Positions 8,194 to 19,200 of a stretch of DNA of 64,000 nt are shown here, piece by piece. The DNA comes from a candidate division FCPU426 bacterium (GTDB taxonomy: Bacteria; Oederibacteriota; JAAXVQ01; JAUVAV01). The stretch lies in the NCBI GenBank assembly GCA_030591525.1, contig JAUVAV010000014.1, forward strand, positions 1-64,000, in the 5' to 3' direction. Both the position numbers and the translations under genes were made by a program. The notes under the pieces were generated by a model. The model was given only the letters and a program-made list of their open reading frames with translations, ran no database searches and was not told the origin of the DNA. Position 1 is the first letter of the stretch. Every line of letters starts with the position of its first letter.

Positions 8194-11100
8194 ATGGACG
8201 TCTTTTCTTTACGCTCGCAACTCATTGAAGATTACTCTGACTATATACAGGGCTTCATCAACATCAGGGACCAGCGTATTCGGGACTACGTGGATGACCA
8301 GCTCCGGAGTGGATTGCTATGGCCAGAGCCGCTAGTCCAACTAAATCCCTTTTTCAAGTCTGGTGGCACCATAGATAAGTTGGCAGACGAGGGTGTGCTT
8401 CATGCTGAGTGCAAGAAGGTCTTCAGGCGTAAAAAGGATCAGGCCGATGCTGGCATGGCCATGGACTTATATAAGCACCAGGCTGACGCAGTCCGGACAG
8501 CCAACACGGGTCGAAACTATGTGCTGACCACGGGCACAGCCTCAGGTAAAAGCCTAGCCTACATTATTCCCATTGTGGATCACGTTCTCCGCAATTCCAA
8601 GCCAAATACTATTAAGGCGGTCATTGTTTACCCGGTCAACGCATTAGCCAACAGCCAGATGGAAGAACTCAAGAAATACATCAACTACGGCTATCCTGAC
8701 GGTAAAGGCAAGGTTACCTTTGAACTCTTCACCGGCCAAGAGGATGACACCACCCGAGAGCGTATCAAAAACAACCCGCCGGACATCTTGCTGACCAACT
8801 ACGTTATGCTTGAACTGCTGCTGACAAGGCCTGCTGATAAAACTTTAATACAGGCCGCCCAGGGGCTGAGTTTCCTGGTGTTAGACGAGCTTCACACTTA
8901 TCGTGGCCGTCAGGGCGCCGATGTGGCCTTGGTTGTAAGGCGGCTAAGAGAGGCGGTGGCATCAAGCCATCTTCAGTGCGTCGGCACATCGGCAACGCTG
9001 GCAAACAAGGGGAGTTTTACCGACCACCAGTGTGAAGTGGCGGCAGTGGCTTCAAAACTTTTCGGTTCCGAAGTGAAACCTGAAGATGTTATTACCGAGA
9101 CCTTAAAACGGTGTACTGATACTGGTATTACCGCGTCCCCTGATTTCAAACAACGGCTGGTAACGCGGGTTCGGCTTGCAAAAAAAGGGGTGCCAGCTAC
9201 ACACGAGGCGTTTCTCAAAGATCCGCTTTCGGTTTGGATAGAAGGAACCTTTGGCGTGCGTGAGAAGGAGGGTAGGTTGGTCAGGGCGCAGCCGACCCCT
9301 ATCCGGGGGCTGGAAAACGCGTCAATGAAATTGGCCGGTGAGACTGGCCTGCCAGCGGACCAATGCGCTGAAGTCATTCAGGATCACCTTTTAGCTGGTT
9401 ATTTACTCCACGACAATGAGGGCCGCCCGGCGTTTGCCTTTCGTCTGCACCAGTTTATAAGTCGTGGTGATACGGTGTATTCCACGGTTGAATCCGAAGC
9501 AGTGCGTATGTTTGCGTCCCACGGCCAGAGATTCCACCCAAAGGCACCTGAAAAGGCCATTCTGCCTCTGGTTTTCTGTCGGGAGTGCGGTCAGGAGTTC
9601 TATACGGTTTTCCGCGTGAACCAGGAAGGCCGAACCGCATATGAGCCCCGTTTGCTTCGCGATATGGGTCGGGACGATGAGGAAGCCGGTGAACCTGGCT
9701 TCCTGTTCATCAGTGAAAAGGACAGCTGGCCAATTCAGGAGGAGCAGTATCTCGACCGGGTTCCAGAAGACTGGAAAGAGGAATTTCACGGCAGCGATCG
9801 CGTGAAGCGGGATAAGCGCAAGGACCTTCCAAAAGTGATTCGTGTGAACCATGAAGTCGCGGAAGATAAAGCGGGGTCTTGGGCGGCCTTTGTACCGGCC
9901 CCGTTCCGTTTCTGTCCCTGCTGCGGGGTGACCTACAAAGGTCGCATGGCCGACTACTCCAAGCTGGCTTCCTTGGCCACGGAAGGCCGCAGTACGGCCA
10001 CGACGGTCCTCAACTTCTGCGCACTATGCTTTCTCCGCGATCCCAAGTCAGGTCTTGCCGACGAAGCGCAAAAAATCCTCAGTTTCACAGACAACCGGCA
10101 GGATGCCGCTCTTCAAGCCGGTCACTTCAATGACTTCATACAAATCGGCCAGCTACGGGCTGCTGTCTACAAGGCGGTTAGTCAGGCTGGGCCAGCAGGC
10201 TTGGATGGCTCGCGCATTGTTGAAAAGGTCTTTGAAGCTCTGGCGCTTGACCCCGAGGAATACGCGATCAATCCAGATCCGCGTTTTGGGGCAAGGGACG
10301 AGGCGGATGTCGCCCTACGTCAGGTACTGGGATACCACCTCTATAGGGACTTGGAACGTGGTTGGCGCATCACGTCCCCTAACCTGGAGCAGTGCGGCCT
10401 CCTGAAGATTGAATACGGCAAGCTCAAGGAACTTTCGGAAGCTAATGACGTTTGGCAGGATTGCCATCCCATTTTAGCCCAGGCCAGCCCGGAGACCAGG
10501 CGGGAAGTTTGCAAAGTCCTCCTTGACCTATTGCGTCGCGAACTTGCCATTAAAGTCGAGTGCCTAGATACCAATCAACAGGAACGCATTAAGTCAGCGA
10601 GCTACCAGCACCTTTTCGGCCCATGGGCGCTGGACGAAGATGAGCGCTTGGAGACAGCGCACCTGGCGCTTCCGCGTAGCGTAACCAACCAGGATTACGG
10701 TGGCAACGTATTCATATCCGCCCGCAGTGGTTTTGGTCAATACCTGCGGAGGGAAGGGACATTCCCAGAGTGGCCTCGAAACGCACGTCTGAATTCAGCG
10801 GACACACAACCTGTTATCGAAGAGTTGTTCAACAAGTTGGAGATCGCCGGTCTGGTGGAGAGGGTTAGGGCGAGAAGAGGTGGCACCGAGAAAGGATTCC
10901 GCCTGAAGGCTGACCGCATCATGTGGCTGGCCGGAGACGGCACAAGCCCATATTACGACCCGATTCGCATACCCCGCCCGCCCAAGGACGGCGGAAGAAC
11001 CAACCCCTTTTTCGTGACTTTTTATCGCAACCGCGCCTGCCAGGGCAAGGGCCTGCTTTCCAGGGAACACACAGCCCAGGTTGAATCCAACGATCGCAAA

Positions 11101-13371
11101 GAAAGAGAAAAAAAATTCCGCAGCGGTGCGTTAAAAGTGTTGTTTTGCTCCCCGACAATGGAGCTTGGCATTGACATCGCTGAGTTGAACGTAGTCAACC
11201 TGCGAAATATACCTCCTACCCCAGCCAACTACGCACAACGAAGTGGCCGGGCCGGTCGCCACGGACAGCCTGCCTTGGTGTTCACCTATTGCTCCAGCGG
11301 CAGCAATCACGACCAGTATTATTTCCGCAGACCCCACGATATGGTCTCCGGAGCCGTGGACGCCCCGCGCCTGGACCTGAGCAATGAAGATTTGGTCAAG
11401 GCCCATGTCCATTCGCTTTTCCTGTCAGAAGCCGGATTGAAACTAGGCGAGTCCCTGGTGGACATTCTTGACTTGAGTGGCGACCAGCCTAAGTTGAGGC
11501 TGAAGGAAGAAGTGAAAGCCAAATTTGACTCCGTCCCGGCCAGGCAGAGGACTATAGAAGCCGGCAAGAATTTCCTGAAGAGTATTGAGCCGGGACCCGC
11601 AGAAGCAGTTTGGAGCCGCGAGGGCTGGCTGGAAGAGACCGTAAACAAAATAGAGCTGGATTTCTTGTCAGCCTGCAACCGCTGGTGGAGCCTTTATGAA
11701 ACCGCTGTAAAACAGTTGGATCTTCAAGGCCGCATTGCCCGAGACCTTTCACGGCCCCAGGAGGATCGTGACAAGGCCATGGCTAGGCGTAAAGAAGCCG
11801 AAGCGCAGTTCGCACTGCTTACAGACACCAGGCGCGTGGTAGAAGCTGACTTTTACAGCTATCGGTATTTCGCCTCTGAGGGCTTTCTACCGGGCTTTAA
11901 CTTCCCGCGCCTGCCCATCTCGGCCTACCTGCCTGCCTCTACAACAAGGAGGGGCAAGGAGGGCTTTCTCTCACGGCCACGATTCCTGGCCATCTCAGAG
12001 TTCGGCCCCAGGGCCATCATCTACCACGAGGGTTCACGCTACCGCATCGAACGGGCCATGTTGCCCCTACGCGGGCCAGACGAAGAGCTTCCGACCAGGA
12101 CGGGGAAGCGCTGCGAACATTGTGGCTATTTCCATCCCCAAGATGGCCCGACATTGCCAGACCTATGTGAGCGGTGCAACCAGGAATTGGGCCAACACTT
12201 TAGCCACCTTTTCCGGATGCAAAACGTTTCCACTCAGCGAGTCCAGCGCATCAACAGCGACGAGGAGGAGCGCCGGCGCATGGGTTACGAGATTCAAAGT
12301 GCCATCCGATTCAACAATGCGACGGGCCTGCCTGGACAGAGAAAGAGCCGCCTGATGTTGGGAGGAAAGCCGTTCGCTGAACTCACCTATAGCCATGCTG
12401 CCACTATCACCCGTTTGAACTTCGGTTGGACCCGCCGGGCAGATAAGGACATCAAAGGATTCTTGATGGACTTGGAGTGGGGACGATGGGAAAAGAACAA
12501 GGTGGATGAGGATGACGAGCAGGGCAGGGACCTGGAAATGCGGCGGCCCCAGAGAGTGATCCCCTTTGTAGAAGACCACCGAAATTGTCTGCTTCTTGAG
12601 CCCATTGAACCCCTGGAGGATGGAGTTATGGCGTCGCTGCAGGCAGCCCTGAAAACGGCTATCCAACTTGAGTTCCAGCTTGAAGACAGGGAGCTGGCCG
12701 CAGAGGCATTGCCGGATAGGCAAAACCGCAGGTTTATCCTGCTTTACGAGTCCGCTGAAGGTGGGGCAGGGGTACTAAAACATCTAGTGGAAGAGGCAGA
12801 AGCGTTTAAGCGGGTGGTTAGACGTGCCCTGGAGATTTGCCATTTCGACCCCGAAACTGGTGAAGATTGGAAACATGCACCACACTCTAGAGAAGACTGT
12901 GTGGCAGCCTGCTACGATTGCTTGATGAGTTATTACAACCAGCAGGATCATAAACTGCTGGATAGGCGCGGGCTAAAAGACATTCTGCTCAACCTGCGTG
13001 GAGCTACCTTGGAAGCCTCACCCAATACCCTGGACCGCAAGGCGCATCTGGACATACTTATGAGACGCTGTGACTCGGACCTTGAGAGGGAGTGGCTCAC
13101 TTTATTGGAACAGCATAATTTGAATCTTCCGACACGATCCCAAGTGCTGATGGAAGACTGTGGCACCCGGCCAGATTTTATATACGACGGGCAACAGACA
13201 GTGATTTATGTTGATGGGCCGGTGCATGATTATCCGGAACGGCAGAAACGGGATATAGATCTCAAAAACAGGTTGGAAGACAAAGGTTACTTAGTCCTAC
13301 GGTTTAGTATAAAGGACGAGTGGAAAAAATTTCTTATGCAACACCAAGCACTATTCGGTGGTATTGCTTAA
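8194..13371 (+). CDS. YprA/MrfA/DruE-like DUF1998 helicase with C-terminal nuclease-like domain (DrmA+DrmB equivalent)
   Basis: A 1725-residue SF2 helicase. Motif I is TTGTASGKS (Lys about 119), motif II LDELH (Asp about 231), then GTSATL, and a distant second RecA domain with [18 protein letters not shown] and motif [12 protein letters not shown] (about 1015). Zinc-type cysteine pairs occur in [14 protein letters not shown] and CEHCGYFHP...CERC. The late part is DUF1998-like: [17 protein letters not shown] and [15 protein letters not shown]. The last 100 residues resemble a DUF559/Vsr-like PD-(D/E)XK domain ([23 protein letters not shown]). DISARM carries helicase DrmA and DUF1998 protein DrmB separately; Druantia DruE and Bacillus MrfA combine them, as here. 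First gene of a three-gene operon, 26 nt before the SNF2 gene. Likely role: DNA translocase and effector of an anti-phage system. Confidence 0.85.
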   Translation: MDVFSLRSQLIEDYSDYIQGFINIRDQRIRDYVDDQLRSGLLWPEPLVQLNPFFKSGGTIDKLADEGVLHAECKKVFRRKKDQADAGMAMDLYKHQADAVRTANTGRNYVLTTGTASGKSLAYIIPIVDHVLRNSKPNTIKAVIVYPVNALANSQMEELKKYINYGYPDGKGKVTFELFTGQEDDTTRERIKNNPPDILLTNYVMLELLLTRPADKTLIQAAQGLSFLVLDELHTYRGRQGADVALVVRRLREAVASSHLQCVGTSATLANKGSFTDHQCEVAAVASKLFGSEVKPEDVITETLKRCTDTGITASPDFKQRLVTRVRLAKKGVPATHEAFLKDPLSVWIEGTFGVREKEGRLVRAQPTPIRGLENASMKLAGETGLPADQCAEVIQDHLLAGYLLHDNEGRPAFAFRLHQFISRGDTVYSTVESEAVRMFASHGQRFHPKAPEKAILPLVFCRECGQEFYTVFRVNQEGRTAYEPRLLRDMGRDDEEAGEPGFLFISEKDSWPIQEEQYLDRVPEDWKEEFHGSDRVKRDKRKDLPKVIRVNHEVAEDKAGSWAAFVPAPFRFCPCCGVTYKGRMADYSKLASLATEGRSTATTVLNFCALCFLRDPKSGLADEAQKILSFTDNRQDAALQAGHFNDFIQIGQLRAAVYKAVSQAGPAGLDGSRIVEKVFEALALDPEEYAINPDPRFGARDEADVALRQVLGYHLYRDLERGWRITSPNLEQCGLLKIEYGKLKELSEANDVWQDCHPILAQASPETRREVCKVLLDLLRRELAIKVECLDTNQQERIKSASYQHLFGPWALDEDERLETAHLALPRSVTNQDYGGNVFISARSGFGQYLRREGTFPEWPRNARLNSADTQPVIEELFNKLEIAGLVERVRARRGGTEKGFRLKADRIMWLAGDGTSPYYDPIRIPRPPKDGGRTNPFFVTFYRNRACQGKGLLSREHTAQVESNDRKEREKKFRSGALKVLFCSPTMELGIDIAELNVVNLRNIPPTPANYAQRSGRAGRHGQPALVFTYCSSGSNHDQYYFRRPHDMVSGAVDAPRLDLSNEDLVKAHVHSLFLSEAGLKLGESLVDILDLSGDQPKLRLKEEVKAKFDSVPARQRTIEAGKNFLKSIEPGPAEAVWSREGWLEETVNKIELDFLSACNRWWSLYETAVKQLDLQGRIARDLSRPQEDRDKAMARRKEAEAQFALLTDTRRVVEADFYSYRYFASEGFLPGFNFPRLPISAYLPASTTRRGKEGFLSRPRFLAISEFGPRAIIYHEGSRYRIERAMLPLRGPDEELPTRTGKRCEHCGYFHPQDGPTLPDLCERCNQELGQHFSHLFRMQNVSTQRVQRINSDEEERRRMGYEIQSAIRFNNATGLPGQRKSRLMLGGKPFAELTYSHAATITRLNFGWTRRADKDIKGFLMDLEWGRWEKNKVDEDDEQGRDLEMRRPQRVIPFVEDHRNCLLLEPIEPLEDGVMASLQAALKTAIQLEFQLEDRELAAEALPDRQNRRFILLYESAEGGAGVLKHLVEEAEAFKRVVRRALEICHFDPETGEDWKHAPHSREDCVAACYDCLMSYYNQQDHKLLDRRGLKDILLNLRGATLEASPNTLDRKAHLDILMRRCDSDLEREWLTLLEQHNLNLPTRSQVLMEDCGTRPDFIYDGQQTVIYVDGPVHDYPERQKRDIDLKNRLEDKGYLVLRFSIKDEWKKFLMQHQALFGGIA

Positions 13372-13397
13372 TTTTGAAGTTTCTTTAGGAGTCATGG

Positions 13398-16265
13398 ATG
13401 GATTATGCGGTTGGCTCTTTAGTCAAAGCCCGCGGCAGGGAATGGGTGGTTCAGCCGGGGTCGGATGAGGAAGTCATCAGGGTCCGTCCCATTGGTGGTA
13501 GCCCTGAAGAGGAAACGGGATTGCTATATGCGTTAGAAGGCGCTGACATTACCCCGGCCCAATTCGCTCTACCAGCCATTAATCAGCTTGGCGATTACCG
13601 TTCCTGCAAACTGCTGCGCGATGCTGTCCGCATTAACACCCGGTCCGGGGCTGGGCCTTTCAGAAGTCTGGCACGCATCGCGGTAGAACCTCGACCCTAC
13701 CAGTTGGTGCCCCTTTTGCTGGCTTTGAAGCAGGACCCGGTGCGTCTTTTAGTAGCCGATGACGTTGGAGTGGGAAAAACTATTGAATCCTGCATGATAG
13801 TAAGGGAGCTCATCGACCGGGGGGAGATCAAGTCTTTCGCCGTGTTGTGCCCACCTCACCTGGCCGACCAATGGCAGCGTGAGCTCAACGACAAGTTTCA
13901 CCTGGACTCTGAATTGGTGTTGCCTGCCACCATTGCCAGACTGGAACGCGGCTTGCCGCAGCACATATCAGTTTTTGACCATTACTCCCGTATGGTCATC
14001 TCCATGGACTTCATCAAATCCGAGAAAAAGCGCAATGAATTCATCAGCCGCGCACCGGAGTTGGTGGTGGTCGATGAGGCGCATACTTGCGCCACAGGAT
14101 ACGAAGGCCGGGCCAGCCATCATTATCGCCATGAGTTGGTGAAAGCCCTGGTGGATAAGGCCAACACAAATGGCGAGATACGTCACCTCATCCTGGTCAC
14201 AGCCACACCCCACAGTGGCAAGGACCAGGCTTTCAGGTCATTGCTGGCCCTCCTGAATGAAGATTTCCAGAAACTCCCCGACAACTTAGGCGGCCAGGAG
14301 AACGAGGCTTTACGACGACGGCTTGCAGGGCACTTCGTCCAGCGACGCCGCGCCAATCTGGAAAGATTTGTAGGTGTCAATACACCTTTTCCCAAAAGGG
14401 AATCCAAGGAAGAAGACTACCACCTTACCCAGGAATACCAGACGTTCTTCGACAAGATATTGGAATATGCGTCTGAAAAAGTCCGCAGTGAGGAGACTGA
14501 TCAGCGTCGTAAGCGGCTTAACTGGTGGTCGGCATTGGCCCTGTTGCGCTCCCTGGCCTCAAGTCCGGCTGCCGCCGCTGCCACGCTTAGAAGCCGGGCT
14601 AAGGTTGCGGACGAAGAGTCAGTGGAAGACATCGAAGAAGTTGGCCGTCAGAGTGTGCTTGACGTACAGACGGAAGACAAAAATGAAGGAGTAGACCTGT
14701 CGCCGGGGGCAGACATATCCGGGAAAAAGGACGACGAAAAAGCCATCACTGATCCGCGATTGGCTAAGCTGGCCAAGGAGGCCGAAAGCCTTAGGGGAGA
14801 GAAAGACGCAAAGCTCCAGAAAGCCGTGAAGATGGTGAAGGTGCTGGTAGACGAAGGCTTCCAGCCCATTGTTTTCTGTCGGTTCATTGCCACGGCGTCC
14901 TATGTTGCGGAGGAGCTGAGCCATCGCTTGAGCAAAAGCGTTGAGGTTACCTGCGTAACCGGAGAACTATCACCGGCAGAGCGCGAGGAAAAAGTCCTGG
15001 CAATGGAAAGCCACGGCAAGCGTGTGCTGGTGGCCACGGATTGCCTCAGCGAGGGCATCAACCTCCAGGAGCTTTTTAACGCCGTTATCCATTATGACCT
15101 TTCCTGGAATCCAACGCGCCACGAACAGCGCGACGGGCGCGTGGACCGGTTTGGCCAGGCGCACAGCCCAGTTCGCATCATCACCTATTACGGCCATAAC
15201 AATCCTGTGGACGGCATGGTGCTACAGGTTCTGTTGAAGAAGCACGAGGAGATACGGAAGAAGACGGGCGTAGGCGTGCCGGTGCCCAGAGATAGCGAGG
15301 CTGTCATGGACGCTATCCTTGAAGGTCTGTTGCTGCGCGAAAAGCAGAGTGGCGATCATCAGAATTTTCTACCTGGCCTGGAATCGGTATGGAAGCCCAA
15401 AGCAGAAGGCTTTCACCGGCAGTGGGAAGAGGCCGGGGAGAAGGAAAAGGCGCTTAGGAGCATGTTCGCCCAGGAGTCTATCCGTGTAGAGGAACTGCAA
15501 TCCGAACTTGAAGCTTCGAGAGCTGCGGTAGGTTCATCCTTGGATGTCGAGGACTTCACCAGGGCGGCATTGGAGATGCACGGTGGTCTGGTCAGGGACA
15601 AGAAGAACCATGTGGTACTTGACCTTAACGAACTGCCCCAGGAGCTCAAGGATAGTCTGCGTGATGCACTGGGAAGCACGGACAGTCAGGTCGCGGCTCG
15701 ATTTGACCTACCACTGACAGACGGTGTGCGCCATCTTTCCCGCACCAATCCTTTCGTAGAGAACTTGGCTTCATTTTGCATGGACACCGCATTGGACAGC
15801 CTGGCAAGCGCCAAAGCTCAGCGTTGCGGGGTCATCCAATCCAAGGCTGTGGCCAAGCGTACCACTGTTTTACTGACCAGATTCCGCTTCGATCTCACCA
15901 CGGTATTTAAGGACCGCCAGGAATCCCAGATCAGCGAAGAAACCGGGGTGCTGGCTTTTGAGGGAGCTCCTGAAGAAGCTGTATGGATGGACGCCGGGAC
16001 TTCAGAAGGCCTGCTTGACGCCAAACCTTCGTCTAACGTGGACGGCAAGAGAGCAGAAGTATTCCTGCAAAAGGTTGTGGAAGGCCACAAAGCTTTAATT
16101 CCAAAATTGGAGGAGGAGGCCAAACAGCGGGCCAAGGCTTTGCAGGCGGCGCACAGTCGGGTGAGGACGGTTTCAAAGCAGAAGGGACTGGCCTATAAGG
16201 TCCGGGAACAACTACCAGTGGATATTCTTGGTATTTACGTTATTTTACCGCATACGAGCCAATAG
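13398..16265 (+). CDS. SNF2-family helicase, DrmD-like
   Basis: A 955-residue Swi2/Snf2 ATPase. Motif I is ADDVGVGKT (Lys about 127), DEAH box VVDEAHTC (Asp about 226), motif III VTATPHSG, and C-terminal RecA domain with VFCRFIATASYVAEEL, VATDCLSEGINLQ and motif VI RDGRVDRFGQ (about 578). The DDVGxGKT and 'YYGHNNPVDG' style is that of the DISARM class 1 protein DrmD. The region after residue about 640 is a long, mostly helical and charged extension. Start chosen for the taggag RBS. Its TAG stop is immediately followed by the ATG of the methyltransferase gene, so the two are translationally coupled. Likely acts as a DNA translocase together with its neighbours. Confidence 0.85.
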   Translation: MDYAVGSLVKARGREWVVQPGSDEEVIRVRPIGGSPEEETGLLYALEGADITPAQFALPAINQLGDYRSCKLLRDAVRINTRSGAGPFRSLARIAVEPRPYQLVPLLLALKQDPVRLLVADDVGVGKTIESCMIVRELIDRGEIKSFAVLCPPHLADQWQRELNDKFHLDSELVLPATIARLERGLPQHISVFDHYSRMVISMDFIKSEKKRNEFISRAPELVVVDEAHTCATGYEGRASHHYRHELVKALVDKANTNGEIRHLILVTATPHSGKDQAFRSLLALLNEDFQKLPDNLGGQENEALRRRLAGHFVQRRRANLERFVGVNTPFPKRESKEEDYHLTQEYQTFFDKILEYASEKVRSEETDQRRKRLNWWSALALLRSLASSPAAAAATLRSRAKVADEESVEDIEEVGRQSVLDVQTEDKNEGVDLSPGADISGKKDDEKAITDPRLAKLAKEAESLRGEKDAKLQKAVKMVKVLVDEGFQPIVFCRFIATASYVAEELSHRLSKSVEVTCVTGELSPAEREEKVLAMESHGKRVLVATDCLSEGINLQELFNAVIHYDLSWNPTRHEQRDGRVDRFGQAHSPVRIITYYGHNNPVDGMVLQVLLKKHEEIRKKTGVGVPVPRDSEAVMDAILEGLLLREKQSGDHQNFLPGLESVWKPKAEGFHRQWEEAGEKEKALRSMFAQESIRVEELQSELEASRAAVGSSLDVEDFTRAALEMHGGLVRDKKNHVVLDLNELPQELKDSLRDALGSTDSQVAARFDLPLTDGVRHLSRTNPFVENLASFCMDTALDSLASAKAQRCGVIQSKAVAKRTTVLLTRFRFDLTTVFKDRQESQISEETGVLAFEGAPEEAVWMDAGTSEGLLDAKPSSNVDGKRAEVFLQKVVEGHKALIPKLEEEAKQRAKALQAAHSRVRTVSKQKGLAYKVREQLPVDILGIYVILPHTSQ

Positions 16266-19200
16266 ATGAGCCGACACACGGAGCTGTTTGCCAGCGTGAG
16301 GACCGAGGGAGCCATGCTTCCGGCTGACCTGCTGAAGAAGGTGGCTGAGGGCAGCCGTGACCTGGCTGGTCTAAGCTCGGAACATTATCATCTGCCCGAT
16401 ACGGAGAGGATTTCTACGGCGGTAAGCCGGGCGTGGACCCGGCTAAGGACTGCCTGGTCTGGTTTCAAGGCCGCCACGGCTGGCTTGGGCCAGGGTGATT
16501 TGGGAATAGGCCTCACCCGCGAGAAGTGGCTTCTGCAACTCTTCCAGGCTCTTGACTATGGGCGCTTGCAGACGGCCAAAGGTTTGAAAGTAAAGGACAA
16601 AGTATACGCTATTTCCCACCTGTGGCGTACCGTGCCCATCCACCTGGTAGGCTTTCGCGTGGACTTGGATCGCCGCCAAAAAGGCGTGGCCGGTGCTGCC
16701 AAAATATCCCCCCACGGGCTAATCCAAGATTATCTGAACCAGGAACTCGCCTCCCTATGGGGCATGGTTTCAAATGGCCTCAGGCTTAGGCTTCTTAGGG
16801 ATAACGTTAGCCTCACCAAGCAGGCTTATGTGGAATTTGACCTGGAGGCTATGTTTGAGGGCGACCTCTACGCGGACTTCCACTTACTGTGGATGCTGTG
16901 CCATCAAAGCAGGTTGGAGGGGGGAAAACCCGAAGATTGCTGGTTAGAACAATGGTCTGACCAAGCCCGTGAACAGGGTATCAGAGTGATGGACAGCCTC
17001 CGCCAGGGCGTGGAAGCGGCTCTCAAGGTGCTGGGGAAGGGTTTTGTATCCCATAAGGACAACGGGCCACTTCGGAAAGACTTGCGCGACGGAAAATTGA
17101 AGAACGAGGACTTCTACCGACAGCTCCTCCGCGTGGTCTATCGCCTTCTTTTTCTTTTTGTGGCTGAAGACAGAAAACTGCTGTTGGACCCGCAGGCCAG
17201 CGAGAAGGCCAAAGCCAGGTATCGGAATTTTTATTCCACGGCCCGTCTTCGTCACCTGGCAGGCCGCGTTCCCGGCGGCAAGTACGTCGATCTATACCGC
17301 TCCCTGGTCCTGCTTATGGGTATGCTTCATGAAAAGGGCTGCAAAGAGCTTGGGTTGCCCGCTCTAAACAGTTTCCTGTGGTCTGGGGACGCCGTGAAGG
17401 ACCTATGTCACTGTGAGCTGACCAACCGCGATCTCCTGAAAAGCATACGTTGTCTAGCATACACGCAGAAAGAGAAAGTACTCAGCGCTGTTGATTTCCG
17501 CAACCTGGGTTCTGAGGAGCTAGGTAGTGTTTATGAGTCTTTGCTGGAATTGCACCCCAAGATCATAGCCGATGCTGGAGGATTCGAGCTGTTTTCAGCC
17601 CAAGGCAATAAGCGCAAATCTACTGGCAGCTATTACACCCCCACCAGCCTTATCAATGTCTTGCTTAAGTCAGCCCTGGACCCAGTGCTGGAACACGCGG
17701 CCAGCCAGGCCAATCCTGAGCAGGCCATATTAAACTTAAAAATTTGCGATCCTTCCTGCGGCAGCGGACATTTTCTCGTGGCCGCCGCTCACCGGGTGGC
17801 CAAACGGCTGGCCATGGTCCGGACCGGGGACGAAGAGCCGTCACCGGAAGCCTTGCGGCATTCGCTCAGAGACGTGGTAGGCCGTTGCCTTTATGGCGTA
17901 GACCGCAACGAAATGGCAGTGGAGTTGTGCAAGGTATCTCTGTGGATGGAGGGAATGGAACCCGGCAGGCCACTGACATTCCTTGAGCACCGCATTCAAT
18001 GTGGCAACAGTTTGATGGGCGCGACCCCTACACTCATTGCTAAGGGCATTCCTGATGACGCTTTCGTGGCCTTGGAAGGTGACGATAAAAAGCTGGTGTC
18101 AGCTTTGCGTAAGCGCAACAAACAGGAGCGGAGCGGCCAGACAACTCTGGATTTCGGTTCCGTCGATCAGGCGGAACAGGTAGCCTTGGCGGATTCGATG
18201 GCAAGCATCAATGTCTTGAGCGATGATTCAGTGGATGCTATACAGGAAAAGCAGAAGCGCTTTACTGCTTTAAGCCATTCACAGGCATATCTTCATGCCA
18301 AGGCTGTAGCAGATGCCTGGTGTTCGGTTTTTGTGGCGGAGAAAAACGCCGCGCACCCGGAGAGCTATACCCAGGATACCTTTCTGAAGCTTAAAAGCGA
18401 TCCCAAAGACATGACCGCTCCTTTGGCAAAAGAGGCCGCCATGCTATCAGAGCAATATCAGATGTTGCACTGGCACCTAGCTTTCCCGGATGTATTCAAG
18501 CCCGCGCCGGACCCGGCAAAGGCGGAGAAAATGGGCTGGATAGGCGGCTTTGACGTGATGCTGGGTAATCCCCCCTGGGAGCGCATCAAGATTCAGGAAA
18601 AGGAATGGTTCGCCCAGCACGACGCAGGTATCGCCGGTGCCGAGAACGCGGCCAAACGCAAAAAAATGATTGAGAAGCTCCAAGAACGGAATCCGCATCT
18701 GCTTGCCCAGTTTAACCAGGCGAAGCGTCAGGCCGAGGGTGAGAGCCATTTCTTGCGTGGATCAGGCAGGTTTCCCCTGGCAGGGCGGGGAGATATTAAC
18801 ACCTTCGCAGTCTTTGCCGAAACGTTCAGGGACATGCTAAATCCTGAAGGTCGGGCAGGTTTTATTGTTCCTTCGGGTATAGCTACAGACGACACCACAA
18901 AGTATCTGTTCCAGGACCTGGTGGCCAAGGACACACTGGTCAGCCTGTATGATTTTGAAAATCGAGAGGGCATCTTCCCAGCGGTGGATAGCCGGATGAA
19001 GTTTTCTTTAGTCACAGTGGCCGGGGAAGGACGCAGGTCCAAGACGCCTACTGACTTTGTGTTTTTCGCGCTGCGGGTTGAGCACTTGGCGGAACAGGAG
19101 AGGCATTTCACGCTGACCAAGGATGAGTTTAAGCTCATAAGTCCTAACACAGGCACTTGTCCTATTTTTCGGAGCAAACGAGACGCGGAGATCACCAAGA

